Positions 26,282 to 35,627 of a DNA stretch of 64,000 nt are shown one piece after another. The notes under the pieces are model-generated. The model did no database searches, was not told the origin of the DNA, and worked only from the letters and a program-made list of their open reading frames with translations. The DNA is from Marinomonas rhizomae. GTDB lineage: Bacteria; Pseudomonadota; Gammaproteobacteria; Pseudomonadales; Marinomonadaceae. Location of the stretch: assembly GCF_024397855.1 (NCBI RefSeq), contig NZ_CP073343.1:4306891-4370890 (forward strand), given 5' to 3'. Positions within the stretch are counted from its first letter, which is position 1, and every line of letters begins with the position of its first letter. The translations under genes and the position numbers were made by a program.

Positions 26282-26689
26282 ATGACAGATTCTTTAAATC
26301 AACAAAAGCCTGCAAACATCAAAGAACAACTACAAGCTTGCCGTAGTAAAGAAGAAACCTTCAAAGCCTTGGTAACACTAAGCAAAACCCTAACGCGTTT
26401 AACAGCTGAAGAAAAAACCGAAGACAACAAGGTAAAAGGCTGCGAAAGCGCGGTTTGGCTAATCATTGAAGAAAAAGATGGCCAGCGTCATTTCAAAGCC
26501 GACAGCGACGCCAAACTTATGCGCGGTGTGCTGGTCGCCATATTGAGCTTGGTAGAAGGAAAAACACTCGCGGCTATTCAGAAAATGGACCTAAAGTCAG
26601 AGCTGGGAAAACTTAACTTATCAAGTTACCTCACCAGCTCCAGAACCAATGGTGTATTGGCGATTTTGGATAAAATCAGCGCTATGTGA
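26282..26689 (+). CDS. csdE: Sulfur acceptor protein CsdE (SufE family)
   Basis: Accepts persulfide sulfur from CsdA and stimulates its activity, 135 aa. The active-site Cys is in KVKGCESAVWL (about residue 53), and the downstream RMDL-like segment and C-terminal LSSYLTSSRTNGVLAIL fit the SufE fold. The start lies 6 bp after the csdA stop (TAACAAGTAATG), so the two are one operon. It ends 5 bp before the convergent LysR gene. Confidence 0.9.
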   Translation: MTDSLNQQKPANIKEQLQACRSKEETFKALVTLSKTLTRLTAEEKTEDNKVKGCESAVWLIIEEKDGQRHFKADSDAKLMRGVLVAILSLVEGKTLAAIQKMDLKSELGKLNLSSYLTSSRTNGVLAILDKISAM

Positions 26690-26694
26690 TTCTT

Positions 26695-27618
26695 CTATTT
26701 CAGCATCACAACACAGTCATTATTAAACTCACGCATCGTTTTAGCGACCTTTTGAATACTCTGAGTAAAACTGTATAAAGACTTATGTTGTCGAGCATTA
26801 GTTGGGTACGCCAGTCCATAAGGATAATAGATAGCTGGTTCAAACGGACGAATCACCACACCATTCCCTTCCCACACTCGCGCAGCAAAAGGCTCTAAAA
26901 CCGCCACAGCTAAACCAGCAGCAATCATGGCGTAACCAGTATGTGATGTGTCTATCATGATGCGCTGTTTGATCTGTGATTTTACGGAATTTAAAACCCC
27001 ACCTAACTCGCTCCAATAGACAGGCGAACTGTCGACCACGGTGAGTACGGTTTCGCCGATTAAATCTTGTGCACAAATCACTTCTTTTTTTGCTAATGGA
27101 TGATCAGATCGAGCCGCGAAAACAAAGCGAGCATTACCAATAAATTCCCGTTCAATTCCTATTAATTGGGGCAATTCCAATCCTATAGCTAAATCAACCG
27201 AGCTCGTTTGCAGTTTCATCACCAACTCAGCCATGCTGTCGGTATGAATGGTAACGCGTTCCTCTGGAAAGAATTTCTTGTGTTCCTGCAAAGCAAGTGG
27301 CAATAAAGAGGTAGCAATCGCCGATGTACTGGCAATTTTTAACTCACTTGGCGTTCTTGTTCGAATTTTTGACGCCACCGATTCCAGCTTCTCTAGCCCT
27401 AAAAAACTCTCTTCTACAGAACGAAAGAATTCCGTCGCTTCATGAGTTGGGTGTAGTCGCCCTTTACGACGGTCGAACAAAGAAAAACCTAACGAATGTT
27501 CAAGATCACTGAGCAAACGGCTCACTGCTGGCTGAGAAACATGCATTTCGGCCGCGGCCGCGGCTGTCGTTCCGCGCAACATGATGTAACGAAACGCCTC
27601 TACTTGCCTGAATTTCAT
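26695..27618 (-). CDS. LysR-family regulator of the adjacent peptide ABC operon
   Basis: A 307-aa LysR protein with an N-terminal winged helix-turn-helix (AFRYIMLRGTTAAAAAEMHV, then SQPAVSRLLSDLE, about 8-41) and a type-2 periplasmic-binding-like effector domain. It is divergent from the peptide transporter at 27827 with 208 bp between, the usual arrangement for a LysR activator and its target. The -AAAA- run in the recognition region is also seen in regulators that precede peptide or opine transport operons. An ATAA-N7-TTAT site lies just upstream of its own start. Ligand unknown. Confidence 0.85.
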   Translation of the reverse strand: MKFRQVEAFRYIMLRGTTAAAAAEMHVSQPAVSRLLSDLEHSLGFSLFDRRKGRLHPTHEATEFFRSVEESFLGLEKLESVASKIRTRTPSELKIASTSAIATSLLPLALQEHKKFFPEERVTIHTDSMAELVMKLQTSSVDLAIGLELPQLIGIEREFIGNARFVFAARSDHPLAKKEVICAQDLIGETVLTVVDSSPVYWSELGGVLNSVKSQIKQRIMIDTSHTGYAMIAAGLAVAVLEPFAARVWEGNGVVIRPFEPAIYYPYGLAYPTNARQHKSLYSFTQSIQKVAKTMREFNNDCVVMLK

Positions 27619-27637
27619 ACAGCGAGCCTCTTATTTA

Positions 27638-27652
27638 ATAACATTTGTTTAT
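27638..27652. promoter_or_regulatory. Candidate LysR-type binding site
   Basis: ATAACATTTGTTTAT fits ATAA-N7-TTAT, the T-N11-A pattern of LysR boxes. It is 19 bp upstream of the LysR start and about 175 bp from the ABC operon start. AT-rich DNA makes chance matches possible. Confidence 0.4.
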
Positions 27653-27826
27653 CAAGCATACAATAATATAAGTGGAAGTCATCGAGTTAAATAAACATTA
27701 TGAAAGTAGGCAAAGAATATGAATTTCGAAAACAACTTAGGTATTTTTATCACACACTCACTTAATCAGGTTGCGAGTTAACCCAAGAGCCTGTGCCAAA
27801 CGCATTTTGATAGTAAGGATTATTTC

Positions 27827-29659
27827 GTGACAGACATCCCATCCGCTCCAATACTGACCATCGAAAACTTATCGGTGGAATTCGGTCAATCTCGCGTTAT
27901 TGATGATCTTAATTTTTCTGTCATGGCCGGCCGAACACTCGCCATAGTTGGGGAGTCTGGTTCAGGAAAATCTGTTACATCTCAATCCATTATGCGTCTA
28001 GCAGACACAACAGGAGCATCTTATCCAACGGGGCGGATCCTCTTTTCCACAGAAAAGGGCGAAGTGGATCTACTCTCTCTTTCGCAACAACAAATGCGTT
28101 CTATCCGCGGCAAAGACATTGCAATGATCTTTCAAGAGCCAATGACTTCGCTGAACCCTGTTTTCACCATCGGCGATCAAATTTCAGAATCCCTGTCTTT
28201 GCATAAGAAGGTTTCAAAAGCTGAAGCCCTAGAAGAAAGCGTCCGACTATTAAAAATGGTACGACTTCCAGACGCTGAAGACATGCTTAAACGTTACCCC
28301 CACCAGCTATCTGGTGGTATGCGCCAACGCGTGATGATTGCCATGGCGTTAGCTTGTCGACCTAAAATTCTTATTGCCGACGAGCCAACAACCGCTCTTG
28401 ACGTCACTATCCAAGCACAAATTCTAACCATCCTGCACGATCTCCAAAAAGAGCTCGATATGGCGGTAATTTTTATCACCCATGATATGGGAGTTGTTGC
28501 CGAAATAGCGGACGACGTTGTAGTGATGTGGAAAGGCAAAAAAGTCGAGCAAGGGCCCGTCAAAGAACTGTTCGCCAACCCTAAACATCCTTATACCAAA
28601 GCCTTATTATCCGCCGTACCAAAGCTCGGAAGCATGACAGGAGAAGCCTTCCCTAAGCGTTTTCCTATGACGATTATGGACGAAGAAACGTCTCGTATTG
28701 TGGGCGAAGAAAAAACACAAGATACAGCCAAATATGATGAAGGTCCTTTATTGTCAGTACGAAATCTAGTGACTCGCTTTGACAGTAAAAAAGGCTTTTT
28801 TGGCGGCGTTACGCACCGTGTGCATGCGGTAGAAAAAGTTAGCTTTGATATTTTTCGGGGAGAAACTCTCGCTCTTGTCGGTGAATCAGGCTCAGGCAAA
28901 TCAACAATAGGGCGAACCATTCAACAACTGCAACATGCCACCAGCGGCGATATTAGCTTCGAAGGCAACCCGTTTGCCACTATGAACAAAGCCGACAAGC
29001 AGCGCTTACGCCAGGAAATACAATACATATTTCAAGATCCTTTAGCATCTCTTGATCCAAGAAAAACCATTGGCTTCTCCATTGCAGAACCCATTAAGAC
29101 TCACAACTTAATTCGCGGTGAAAAGAATATTCAGAAAAGAGTTCATGAGCTATTAGAGCGAGTTGGATTAACGGCTGAACATGCTAAACGTTATCCTCAT
29201 CAGTTTTCAGGTGGTCAGCGTCAGCGTATTTGTATTGCCCGAGCACTCGCATCAAACCCTAAACTGATCATTGCCGACGAGGCGTTATCAGCGCTTGATG
29301 TGTCTATCCAAGCACAGATCATTAACCTCTTTATGGAGCTTCAGGAAGAGCACGGCATCGCCTATTTGTTTATCAGTCACGATATGGCTGTGGTCGAAAA
29401 AATGAGCCATCGAGTGGCGGTACTGTATCTTGGGCAAGTGGCCGAACTTGGCTCTCGCCAACAAATTCTAGAAACACCATCTCACCCTTACACGCAACGT
29501 TTACTTAGCGCTGTGCCGATTGCTGATCCAACCATTAAACGTGATTTAGGTCGCTTGAGTGGCGAGATTCCAAGCCCTGTTAGACGAGTAGGAGACGAAC
29601 CTCGCATCCTGCCTCACAAAGAAATCGCGCCGGGACATTTTGTTGCTGACGCATCATAA
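27827..29659 (+). CDS. Peptide ABC transporter ATP-binding protein, fused DppD-DppF type
   Basis: A 610-aa protein carrying both ATPase domains of an oligopeptide/dipeptide importer. First half: Walker A GESGSGKS (about 42-49), signature LSGGMRQR (about 161), Walker [14 protein letters not shown]. Second half: Walker A GESGSGKS (about 353), signature FSGGQRQR (about 460), [12 protein letters not shown]. Each half ends in the peptide-family C-terminal segment HPYT. GTG start at 27827 with TAAGGATT upstream. It is the first gene of an operon with a binding protein, two permeases and a peptidase. Confidence 0.93.
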   Translation: MTDIPSAPILTIENLSVEFGQSRVIDDLNFSVMAGRTLAIVGESGSGKSVTSQSIMRLADTTGASYPTGRILFSTEKGEVDLLSLSQQQMRSIRGKDIAMIFQEPMTSLNPVFTIGDQISESLSLHKKVSKAEALEESVRLLKMVRLPDAEDMLKRYPHQLSGGMRQRVMIAMALACRPKILIADEPTTALDVTIQAQILTILHDLQKELDMAVIFITHDMGVVAEIADDVVVMWKGKKVEQGPVKELFANPKHPYTKALLSAVPKLGSMTGEAFPKRFPMTIMDEETSRIVGEEKTQDTAKYDEGPLLSVRNLVTRFDSKKGFFGGVTHRVHAVEKVSFDIFRGETLALVGESGSGKSTIGRTIQQLQHATSGDISFEGNPFATMNKADKQRLRQEIQYIFQDPLASLDPRKTIGFSIAEPIKTHNLIRGEKNIQKRVHELLERVGLTAEHAKRYPHQFSGGQRQRICIARALASNPKLIIADEALSALDVSIQAQIINLFMELQEEHGIAYLFISHDMAVVEKMSHRVAVLYLGQVAELGSRQQILETPSHPYTQRLLSAVPIADPTIKRDLGRLSGEIPSPVRRVGDEPRILPHKEIAPGHFVADAS

Positions 29660-29705
29660 CAATAACAATCTATCCAACTATCACAAAAGAACGGAGCATT
29701 GAAAA

Positions 29706-31235
29706 ATGAACAGTAAAAAATCGTTAGGGATGGTATTAAAAACCCTCGCTATTACCGGCAGCTTAACGGCTGCAAGCTTAAGCTTTGCCAGTACATTAAC
29801 CGTATCTTCACCACAAGATCCAGGAAGTTGGGACCCAATCGATACCTTTTTGGTCAATTGGGCCTCCGTTGCAACCAATATTTATGATGGTTTGACCTAT
29901 CGTGGCCCAGACCTAAAATTACAGCCAGGCCTTGCTACCTCTTGGGAACAATTGGATAACGGCAAACGCATTCGTTTTACATTGCGCCAAGGCGTTAAAT
30001 TTCACAATGGTGAAGACTTTAATGCCGCAGCCGTGAAATTTACCTTTGATCGTTTAATGGGTGACGAAGGCAAAAAAGGCCCACAACGTTCCAATTATTC
30101 GGCTATTGATTCGGTCGAAGTCATTGATGACTATACCGTCGATTTTCATCTAAAAGCAGCCGATCCAGTGCTACTTACTAAGCTGGCCGGTTACGGCGCC
30201 ATGATAGTGCCGCCAAAATACATTCAAGAAAAAGGCGAAGACTTTTTCAATACCCATCCAGTTGGCACAGGGCCATTTAAGTTTGCCTCTTACGAGCCAA
30301 AAGTAGGTATCAAACTAGAAGCCTACGCAGATCATTGGGGTGGCGCTCCAAAGCTAACCAACCTGAATTATCGTTTTATCAGCGAGCCTTCTACCGCCGT
30401 GGCTGAACTACAATCTGGACGCGTTGATTTGGTTATTCCGCCAACCATCCCGATTGGCATGATTACTACTATCGAAAAAGACCCAAACCTTAAAGTAGTC
30501 ACTACCACCAGCCCAACCGTTTATGCCCTACGTTTTAACACCAAAAATGGCATTACAAAAGACGAAAAAGTCCGTAAGGCATTGATTTATGGGGTAGATC
30601 GTCAGGCAATCATTGATTCCATTTTAGGTGGTCAGGCAACTCCAATTGCCAGTTTCCAAAGTGCCATTTCCTTTGGTGACGATCCATCCATGACGCCGCT
30701 TCCTTATGATCCAAACAAAGCAATGCTACTTCTTAAAGAAGCAGGTATTAAACCTGGCACTAAGATTCAAATAGACATCCGTGGTAATGACGCCACGTTT
30801 AACGAAGTGTCACAAGCCGTTGCTAGCTATCTACAAATTGTCGGTCTAAACGCCACAATCAAGCCCTATGAAACCAATGTGCTGCTGAATGACATTATTC
30901 CGGCTGGTAAGACAGGTGAAATGTTCCAACAATCTTGGGGTGGTTGGACACTGGATTACGACAATACGGCGTATTTCATGTACCACTCAGGCGAAAAGTG
31001 GAATCCATATGACAGCGACCCAGCATTAGACAAACAGTTGGAGTCTCAGCGCTCTATTACAGATCGCGCTAAGCGAGAAGAGATTCTGCAGTCCATTGCT
31101 AACTACACGGCAAACCGCGCTTTAGAAATGCCGCTGTACAGTCTGAATGCTATTTTTGGTGTATCTAAAAGAGTGAAGAACTTTACTCCTGTACCTGATA
31201 GTCGTTTGCGCTTAACCGATGTCACTGTCGAATAA
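29706..31235 (+). CDS. Peptide ABC transporter substrate-binding protein (SBP family 5)
   Basis: Periplasmic binding protein of 509 aa with a Sec signal peptide (MNSKKSLGMVLKTLAITGSL and on to AAASLSFAS, cleaved near residue 29). The mature protein starts with TLTVSSPQDPGSWDP and carries family-5 motifs: WEQLDNGKRIRFTLRQGVKFHNG, the domain I region, and YYFMYHSG-like motif AYFMYHSG near the end. There is no lipobox, so it is soluble periplasmic. GGAGCATTGAAAA precedes the ATG. It lies between the ATPase and permease genes, and a strong hairpin after it probably raises its expression over the permeases. Substrate: peptides or related amides by family. Confidence 0.92.
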   Translation: MNSKKSLGMVLKTLAITGSLTAASLSFASTLTVSSPQDPGSWDPIDTFLVNWASVATNIYDGLTYRGPDLKLQPGLATSWEQLDNGKRIRFTLRQGVKFHNGEDFNAAAVKFTFDRLMGDEGKKGPQRSNYSAIDSVEVIDDYTVDFHLKAADPVLLTKLAGYGAMIVPPKYIQEKGEDFFNTHPVGTGPFKFASYEPKVGIKLEAYADHWGGAPKLTNLNYRFISEPSTAVAELQSGRVDLVIPPTIPIGMITTIEKDPNLKVVTTTSPTVYALRFNTKNGITKDEKVRKALIYGVDRQAIIDSILGGQATPIASFQSAISFGDDPSMTPLPYDPNKAMLLLKEAGIKPGTKIQIDIRGNDATFNEVSQAVASYLQIVGLNATIKPYETNVLLNDIIPAGKTGEMFQQSWGGWTLDYDNTAYFMYHSGEKWNPYDSDPALDKQLESQRSITDRAKREEILQSIANYTANRALEMPLYSLNAIFGVSKRVKNFTPVPDSRLRLTDVTVE

Positions 31236-31270
31236 GCACTTCTACCTTTCTTAACTCTCTAAGGTAAACA

Positions 31271-31313
31271 GCATTGCTCAGTCTATTACTAGCTGAGCAA
31301 TGCCCATTGTTTT
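31271..31313 (+). terminator. Intra-operon hairpin after the peptide-binding protein gene
   Basis: A perfect 11-bp stem (GCATTGCTCAG at 31271-31281 with 31293-31303), then CCATTGTTTTTAAAA. It stands between the binding-protein stop and the permease start and may work as a partial terminator or a 3' stabiliser. Confidence 0.65.
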
Positions 31314-31327
31314 TAAAAGGAAAAGTC

Positions 31328-32251
31328 ATGGCAAACTTTTTAATGAAACGATTTCTGCAAGCAGTATTTGTGCTGTTAGCCGTTACCCTAATCGTTGCTT
31401 TTGCTATACGTCTAACCGGAGATCCAGCTCTGATGCTGACTCAAGGCGCAGGCAGTGTGACCGAAGCAGATCTGATGTTGATTCGAGAAGCACTAGGCAT
31501 CAATAAGCCCTTTTTTGTTCAGTACTTTGAGTTTCTTAAAGGCTTATTTAGCTTCGATTTTGGTCGTAGTTTCATGGGCGGAACGCCGGTGGCGGATCTT
31601 ATCAGTCAATCTTTGCCTGCCACTCTCATGCTTGCGGCATCCGTTATGATTATCTCTATCTTGATTTCCATTCCTTTAGGCATTAAAGCCGCTGTTTCCA
31701 AAGGGAAATGGGTAGATCAAACGATTCGTATCCTATCTCTTATTGGTTTGTCTTTTCCAAATTTCTGGTTAGCACTCATGCTGGTTTTAGTCTTTTCTAT
31801 CTGGCTGCAGTGGTTACCGCCAAGCGGTATGGATGGATTTGCTAGCTTCTTAATGCCCGCATTTACCATGGCCATTATTCTGACTGCTACCAACGTTCGC
31901 CTGGTCCGCTCATCAATGCTTGAAACCCTTCAAGCGCAATACATCATGGTCGCTAGAGCAAAAGGGCTTAGCGAAAATAAAGTGCTTTATAAACATGCGT
32001 TACGTAATTGTGCGATTCCATTGATTACCTACTTTGGCCTGCAATTCGGTGGCTTATTAGGCGGGATTGTCATCATTGAGCGCGTCTTCAATTGGCCGGG
32101 ACTTGGCACACTTGCCTTCGATGCGGTAAGTGGGCGCGACTACCCTGTGCTGCAAGCCGTTATCACCATCCTGTCCATGCTTATCGTTAGCGTTAACCTA
32201 TTGGTTGATATTGCCTATGGCTTGATCGATCCACGCATTCGTACGGAGTAA
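31328..32251 (+). CDS. Peptide ABC transporter permease, DppB type
   Basis: A 307-aa inner-membrane permease. The ATG at 31328 is used because AAAAGGAAAAGTC is its ribosome-binding site; the frame extending to 31274 overlaps the hairpin and has none. Six transmembrane segments are visible (first at about residues 9-30). A long periplasmic loop LTGDPALMLTQGAG and LGINKPFFVQYFEFL precedes the EAA motif around VARAKGLSENKVLYKHALRN. DppB/OppB family by overall pattern. It is 7 bp before the DppC-type gene. Confidence 0.92.
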   Translation: MANFLMKRFLQAVFVLLAVTLIVAFAIRLTGDPALMLTQGAGSVTEADLMLIREALGINKPFFVQYFEFLKGLFSFDFGRSFMGGTPVADLISQSLPATLMLAASVMIISILISIPLGIKAAVSKGKWVDQTIRILSLIGLSFPNFWLALMLVLVFSIWLQWLPPSGMDGFASFLMPAFTMAIILTATNVRLVRSSMLETLQAQYIMVARAKGLSENKVLYKHALRNCAIPLITYFGLQFGGLLGGIVIIERVFNWPGLGTLAFDAVSGRDYPVLQAVITILSMLIVSVNLLVDIAYGLIDPRIRTE

Positions 32252-32258
32252 TCACACT

Positions 32259-33110
32259 ATGTCAGCGAATCGTTTTAGTGCCTCTTTTTCTCGCTATAAA
32301 AGCTTAGAGTTTATTCTCGGTATTTTATTGACCGGAGGTATTTGTTTTTTAGTCGTGTTTTCAGACTTCCTCTTTCAAGGTGCGGATAAAATCAATTTAT
32401 CAGCTCGCCTATTAGAACCCTTTACTCATACAGGTCATTTTTTTGGTACCGATCCTCTAGGTCGAGATGTGATGGCCCGTGTTATTTCTGGAGGTAAAAT
32501 CTCTCTTCAGGTCGGCTTTTTATCTGTCACTGGAGCCGTCATCTTTGGCGTTATTATGGGTTTAGTCTCAGGCTACTATCGTGGCTTCTGGGATGTGATC
32601 GTGATGCGCTTTGCGGATGTTCAACTGGCGATGCCCTTTATTCTGTTGGCCATTACTTTTATCGCCATTGTTGGTGGCGGTTTGGCTAATATGATTTTCT
32701 TACTGATTATTTCCCAATGGGTTCAATACGCTAGATTGGTTCGTGGCTCGGTTTTGTCTCTTCGTGATCGTGAGTTTATCCAGTCCGCACAAGCCATTGG
32801 CGTAAGTCACTTTAGTATTCTGTTCCGTCACTTGCTGCCCAATCTTATTGGTCCTGTCATCGTTTTAATGACACTCAATGTGGCAAACAACATCTTGCTA
32901 GAAAGTAGTTTGACCTTTCTAGGACTTGGCGTCGATCCATTAACGCCAAGCTGGGGCGGTATGCTTGCCGATGGTCGTACCTATATTCAAAGTGCTTGGT
33001 GGGTCAGTGTCTTTCCAGGCTTTGCTATTTTGTTAACCGTTCTAGGATTGAACCTTTTAGGTGATTGGTTGCGCGACAGCCTTGACCCTACTGGCAGGAC
33101 TTCACGATGA
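32259..33110 (+). CDS. Peptide ABC transporter permease, DppC type
   Basis: A 283-aa partner permease. The N-terminal helix (about 20-38) is followed by HFFGTDPLGRDVMARVISGG, the DppC/OppC signature, and the EAA-loop ATPase contact SAQAIGVSHFSILFRHLLPN. It closes with PGFAILLTVLGLNLLGDWLRD, as in the family. Its stop overlaps the next ATG (ATGA), tying the M14 peptidase gene to the transporter operon. Confidence 0.92.
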   Translation: MSANRFSASFSRYKSLEFILGILLTGGICFLVVFSDFLFQGADKINLSARLLEPFTHTGHFFGTDPLGRDVMARVISGGKISLQVGFLSVTGAVIFGVIMGLVSGYYRGFWDVIVMRFADVQLAMPFILLAITFIAIVGGGLANMIFLLIISQWVQYARLVRGSVLSLRDREFIQSAQAIGVSHFSILFRHLLPNLIGPVIVLMTLNVANNILLESSLTFLGLGVDPLTPSWGGMLADGRTYIQSAWWVSVFPGFAILLTVLGLNLLGDWLRDSLDPTGRTSR

Positions 33111-34861
33111 CTCATATTTTCTCCACCACCATTACACCAACTACTCATAAGTTGATCGAAAAATTTGGCAAACCTAAATATCAAGGGCAGCTTATTGAGG
33201 CTTGGGTCTTTGCCGATAAAGAGCATCGTCAACAAGCTGAAGCTGCACTATTGGGTTTTGGGGTAAAAGCCAAACTTCGCAGCGCTTATAAGCCACTATT
33301 GCACTTCTTTTTAGAAGACATTGATGTGTTATCGAGCCAAATATCTCGTATTGAAGTGCATTACCCTTTGCACGAGGCAGCTTCGGAGAAGCGCTTTTTA
33401 CTGGAGACTTACCCGTTAACAAGCTTAGTGGGTAAAGCAAATATCCATTTTATTGCCAACCCAAATTCAAGCGATTGTTATGAGGTGATTTTACGTTCAG
33501 CAACGGGAGTACAAACACAACATAAGGTTTTTGCTCCTAATCATCTGCACCTAGATCTTATTGATCAAACTCACCTGTCACCAACAGGTTGGCTAAAAAT
33601 AACGGATTCGGAAGGCAAAATAGCGTTCAACGAACGTCTTATTACCGATTATGAATCTCTGTTCTTAGCTGGAATGAAGGCTACTTCACAATACCCTTGG
33701 TCTGATTCAGAACCGTATTTCGAAGAGCTAAATATCCAAGTGTCTTTGCCTTGGCAAGCGCAATACATAGATTACAAACAAGAAACCATCAGCCTAAGTG
33801 AAGCGCTACACGAAGATTTTTATTTCTCATTACAAGAATGGTTCAAAATCAAGGCAGGCTATCAGCCAAATGACAGAGAAGGACAACCTGGTCAAATCGT
33901 CCCTGAGATAAATCATACTGATGAAAATGTTCTCAGCATCAAGGTCGAAACTCGACCTTATCAAAGACAACATTCAACAGGTCAGCAGATACTAGAAGTA
34001 GCCGATGCGCCGATCAGTATGGAACAAGTAGAAATAGAGCTGGCAAAAATAACAGGCGATACTTTCACTGCTAATACAGTGACTGGACGTAAAGTGAATG
34101 CTCGCTATCATAAAGGAACAGACTTTCCGGTCATGATCAGTGGCGGACAGCACGCTAATGAAACAACCGGTGTGGTTGGAACGTTACGCGCCGCTCAAAT
34201 TCTTAATCAACAACAAGGCAGCCACTTTACCATCTCACCACTAGAAAACCCTGATGGCTATGCTCTGCATCAGAGGTTGATCAAAGACAACCCTCATCAT
34301 ATGCATCATGCAGCTCGCTATACCGCCTTAGGTGATGACTTAGAGTATCGTGTGAAAGGAGCACTTTATGAAAAAGAAATTCGCCATAAAGCACGAAAAA
34401 TAAGCCAAGCACAGTTACATATAAACCTGCATGGTTATCCATCACATGAATGGACTCGCCCGCTTTCTGGCTACGTGCCTCGTGGTTTTGATATGTGGAC
34501 CATACCCAAGGGGTTTTTCTTGATTTTACGTCACAGTGCTGATGATAAATGGGCAGCTTATGCTGAGGAGTTCGTTCACCAAGTAACACTAAAACTGATT
34601 AATATTCCAGGTGTTTTGGCGTTCAACAATGAACAAGTTGAGTTGTACAGAAAGCATGCTGGCGAAACAAACTTTCGCATCATAAACAGCTTCCCTTGCC
34701 TGATTTCTCACGGCAAACCCGAAGACATTCCAATGCAGCTTATTACTGAATACCCTGATGAAACCATCTATGGAGAACATTTCATTACCGGTCATGATGT
34801 ACAAACGACCACAGTCTTAGCGGCTTATGAAGTGCATCAGTTATTGTCTTCGAATCAATGA
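33107..34861 (+). CDS. M14-family zinc carboxypeptidase-like protein in a peptide-uptake operon
   Basis: A 584-aa protein whose C-terminal half is an M14 metallopeptidase-like domain. A zinc pair H-x-x-E occurs in SGGQHANETTGV (His about 349, Glu about 352) and a third His is probable in NLHGYPSHEW (about 442). ENPDGYALHQ is also typical. The N-terminal 330 residues are not a known domain to me. There is no signal peptide, so it is cytoplasmic and would act on peptides after import. It overlaps dppC by 4 bp (ATGA). Catalytic activity is inferred from motifs; the Glu acid/base was not confidently located. Confidence 0.72.
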   Translation: MTHIFSTTITPTTHKLIEKFGKPKYQGQLIEAWVFADKEHRQQAEAALLGFGVKAKLRSAYKPLLHFFLEDIDVLSSQISRIEVHYPLHEAASEKRFLLETYPLTSLVGKANIHFIANPNSSDCYEVILRSATGVQTQHKVFAPNHLHLDLIDQTHLSPTGWLKITDSEGKIAFNERLITDYESLFLAGMKATSQYPWSDSEPYFEELNIQVSLPWQAQYIDYKQETISLSEALHEDFYFSLQEWFKIKAGYQPNDREGQPGQIVPEINHTDENVLSIKVETRPYQRQHSTGQQILEVADAPISMEQVEIELAKITGDTFTANTVTGRKVNARYHKGTDFPVMISGGQHANETTGVVGTLRAAQILNQQQGSHFTISPLENPDGYALHQRLIKDNPHHMHHAARYTALGDDLEYRVKGALYEKEIRHKARKISQAQLHINLHGYPSHEWTRPLSGYVPRGFDMWTIPKGFFLILRHSADDKWAAYAEEFVHQVTLKLINIPGVLAFNNEQVELYRKHAGETNFRIINSFPCLISHGKPEDIPMQLITEYPDETIYGEHFITGHDVQTTTVLAAYEVHQLLSSNQ

Positions 34862-34870
34862 GAAAAACAT

Positions 34871-34900
34871 AGGGCCAGATAAACGGTATTTGTCAGGCCT
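34871..34900. terminator. Weak convergent terminator
   Basis: GGCC-A-GATAAA pairs with TTTGTC-A-GGCC across CGGTA between the peptidase gene and the convergent DCC gene, with one wobble and one mismatch. No clear T-run. Confidence 0.3.
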
Positions 34901-34905
34901 TATGA

Positions 34906-35313
34906 CTAAAATCGTTCGTTACCACCCTGTTTTAAGTTATTAATCTTGGTTTTACCTAAGAGTTTCAATAACACGTTACGACAAGATCGTAATATTGGGT
35001 ACAAAATATCCGAGATTTTTTTGGAGCTAAACAACCAATAGTTCAAGCGGTTAAACAAGCCAGAGCGACTGCTAAGCAAAGCTAAAAGATGAATAGCATC
35101 CGCGCCGTAGTAAAGCAGTCCATCCATCTTCAATACCATACCTTGATCTATGTCCAAACCCTCAGCAGTGATTTCTTGCAACACTTCAGGGTTCTCTCTC
35201 GCATCAATGAGTACTAGTTCACCGACACTTTGGCGTATACGAACGATCTGGCAATAAAAATGACAAGCAGGACATTCTTTGTCATAGATGAGCAGTATCT
35301 GTTTATCTGTCAT
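34906..35313 (-). CDS. DCC-family (DUF393) thiol-disulfide-type protein
   Basis: A 135-aa protein with the DxxCxxC signature near the N-terminus (IYDKECPACHFYC, residues 9-21) and a predicted thioredoxin-like fold, family DUF393/DCC1. The N-terminal region reads ILLIYDKECPACH, then VRIRQS and VLIDARENPEVL, the usual pattern. Its start overlaps the yqfB stop (ATGA), so the two are translationally coupled. Function is unknown for the family, though the paired cysteines suggest redox chemistry. The C-terminus is basic and probably membrane-peripheral. Confidence 0.75.
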   Translation of the reverse strand: MTDKQILLIYDKECPACHFYCQIVRIRQSVGELVLIDARENPEVLQEITAEGLDIDQGMVLKMDGLLYYGADAIHLLALLSSRSGLFNRLNYWLFSSKKISDILYPILRSCRNVLLKLLGKTKINNLKQGGNERF

Positions 35314-35627
35314 GCATCAATCAACTGATAAGAGATCAAATACAGCTGTTGGATCCCTGGATAAATATCTTGAATCACTTCCCTTAATTCAGCCAGCGTC
35401 ATGTTTTCTTGCTCGGCATGATAATCCGATAAAGCATCAAACAAGACAGGCTCGACAGACACTATTTTTAAACGACAAAACTCACGACCCTCTTCGAAAG
35501 TAGACACAGTCACCACTGAGTTAGGCACATAGTACCTTTCAGCACCATCACGCAAGGTAATGGTCTTTTTGCCAGATAGAATATCGGCCTCAAAGCGCTC
35601 AAAGAACGTCATGGTGGTTGGTGTCAT
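35310..35627 (-). CDS. yqfB: N4-acetylcytidine amidohydrolase YqfB (ASCH domain)
   Basis: Small ASCH-fold enzyme that hydrolyses N4-acetylcytidine to cytidine and acetate. The 105-aa product aligns with E. coli YqfB (103 aa) without gaps up to the catalytic region: Lys21 and Thr24 in GKKTITLRD, and Glu74 in HAEQENMT, the residues reported for YqfB activity, are all at identical positions. Context: between tcdA and the DCC gene, with the tcdA stop directly abutting its ATG. This links it to tRNA-modification turnover in a loose sense. Identification is by residue-level match from memory of the E. coli sequence. Confidence 0.9.
   Translation of the reverse strand: MTPTTMTFFERFEADILSGKKTITLRDGAERYYVPNSVVTVSTFEEGREFCRLKIVSVEPVLFDALSDYHAEQENMTLAELREVIQDIYPGIQQLYLISYQLIDA

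Noticed and set aside
25899..26315. Minus-strand ORF of 138 aa opposite csdA
   Set aside because: Antisense shadow covering the CsdA active-site Cys region; no start signal.
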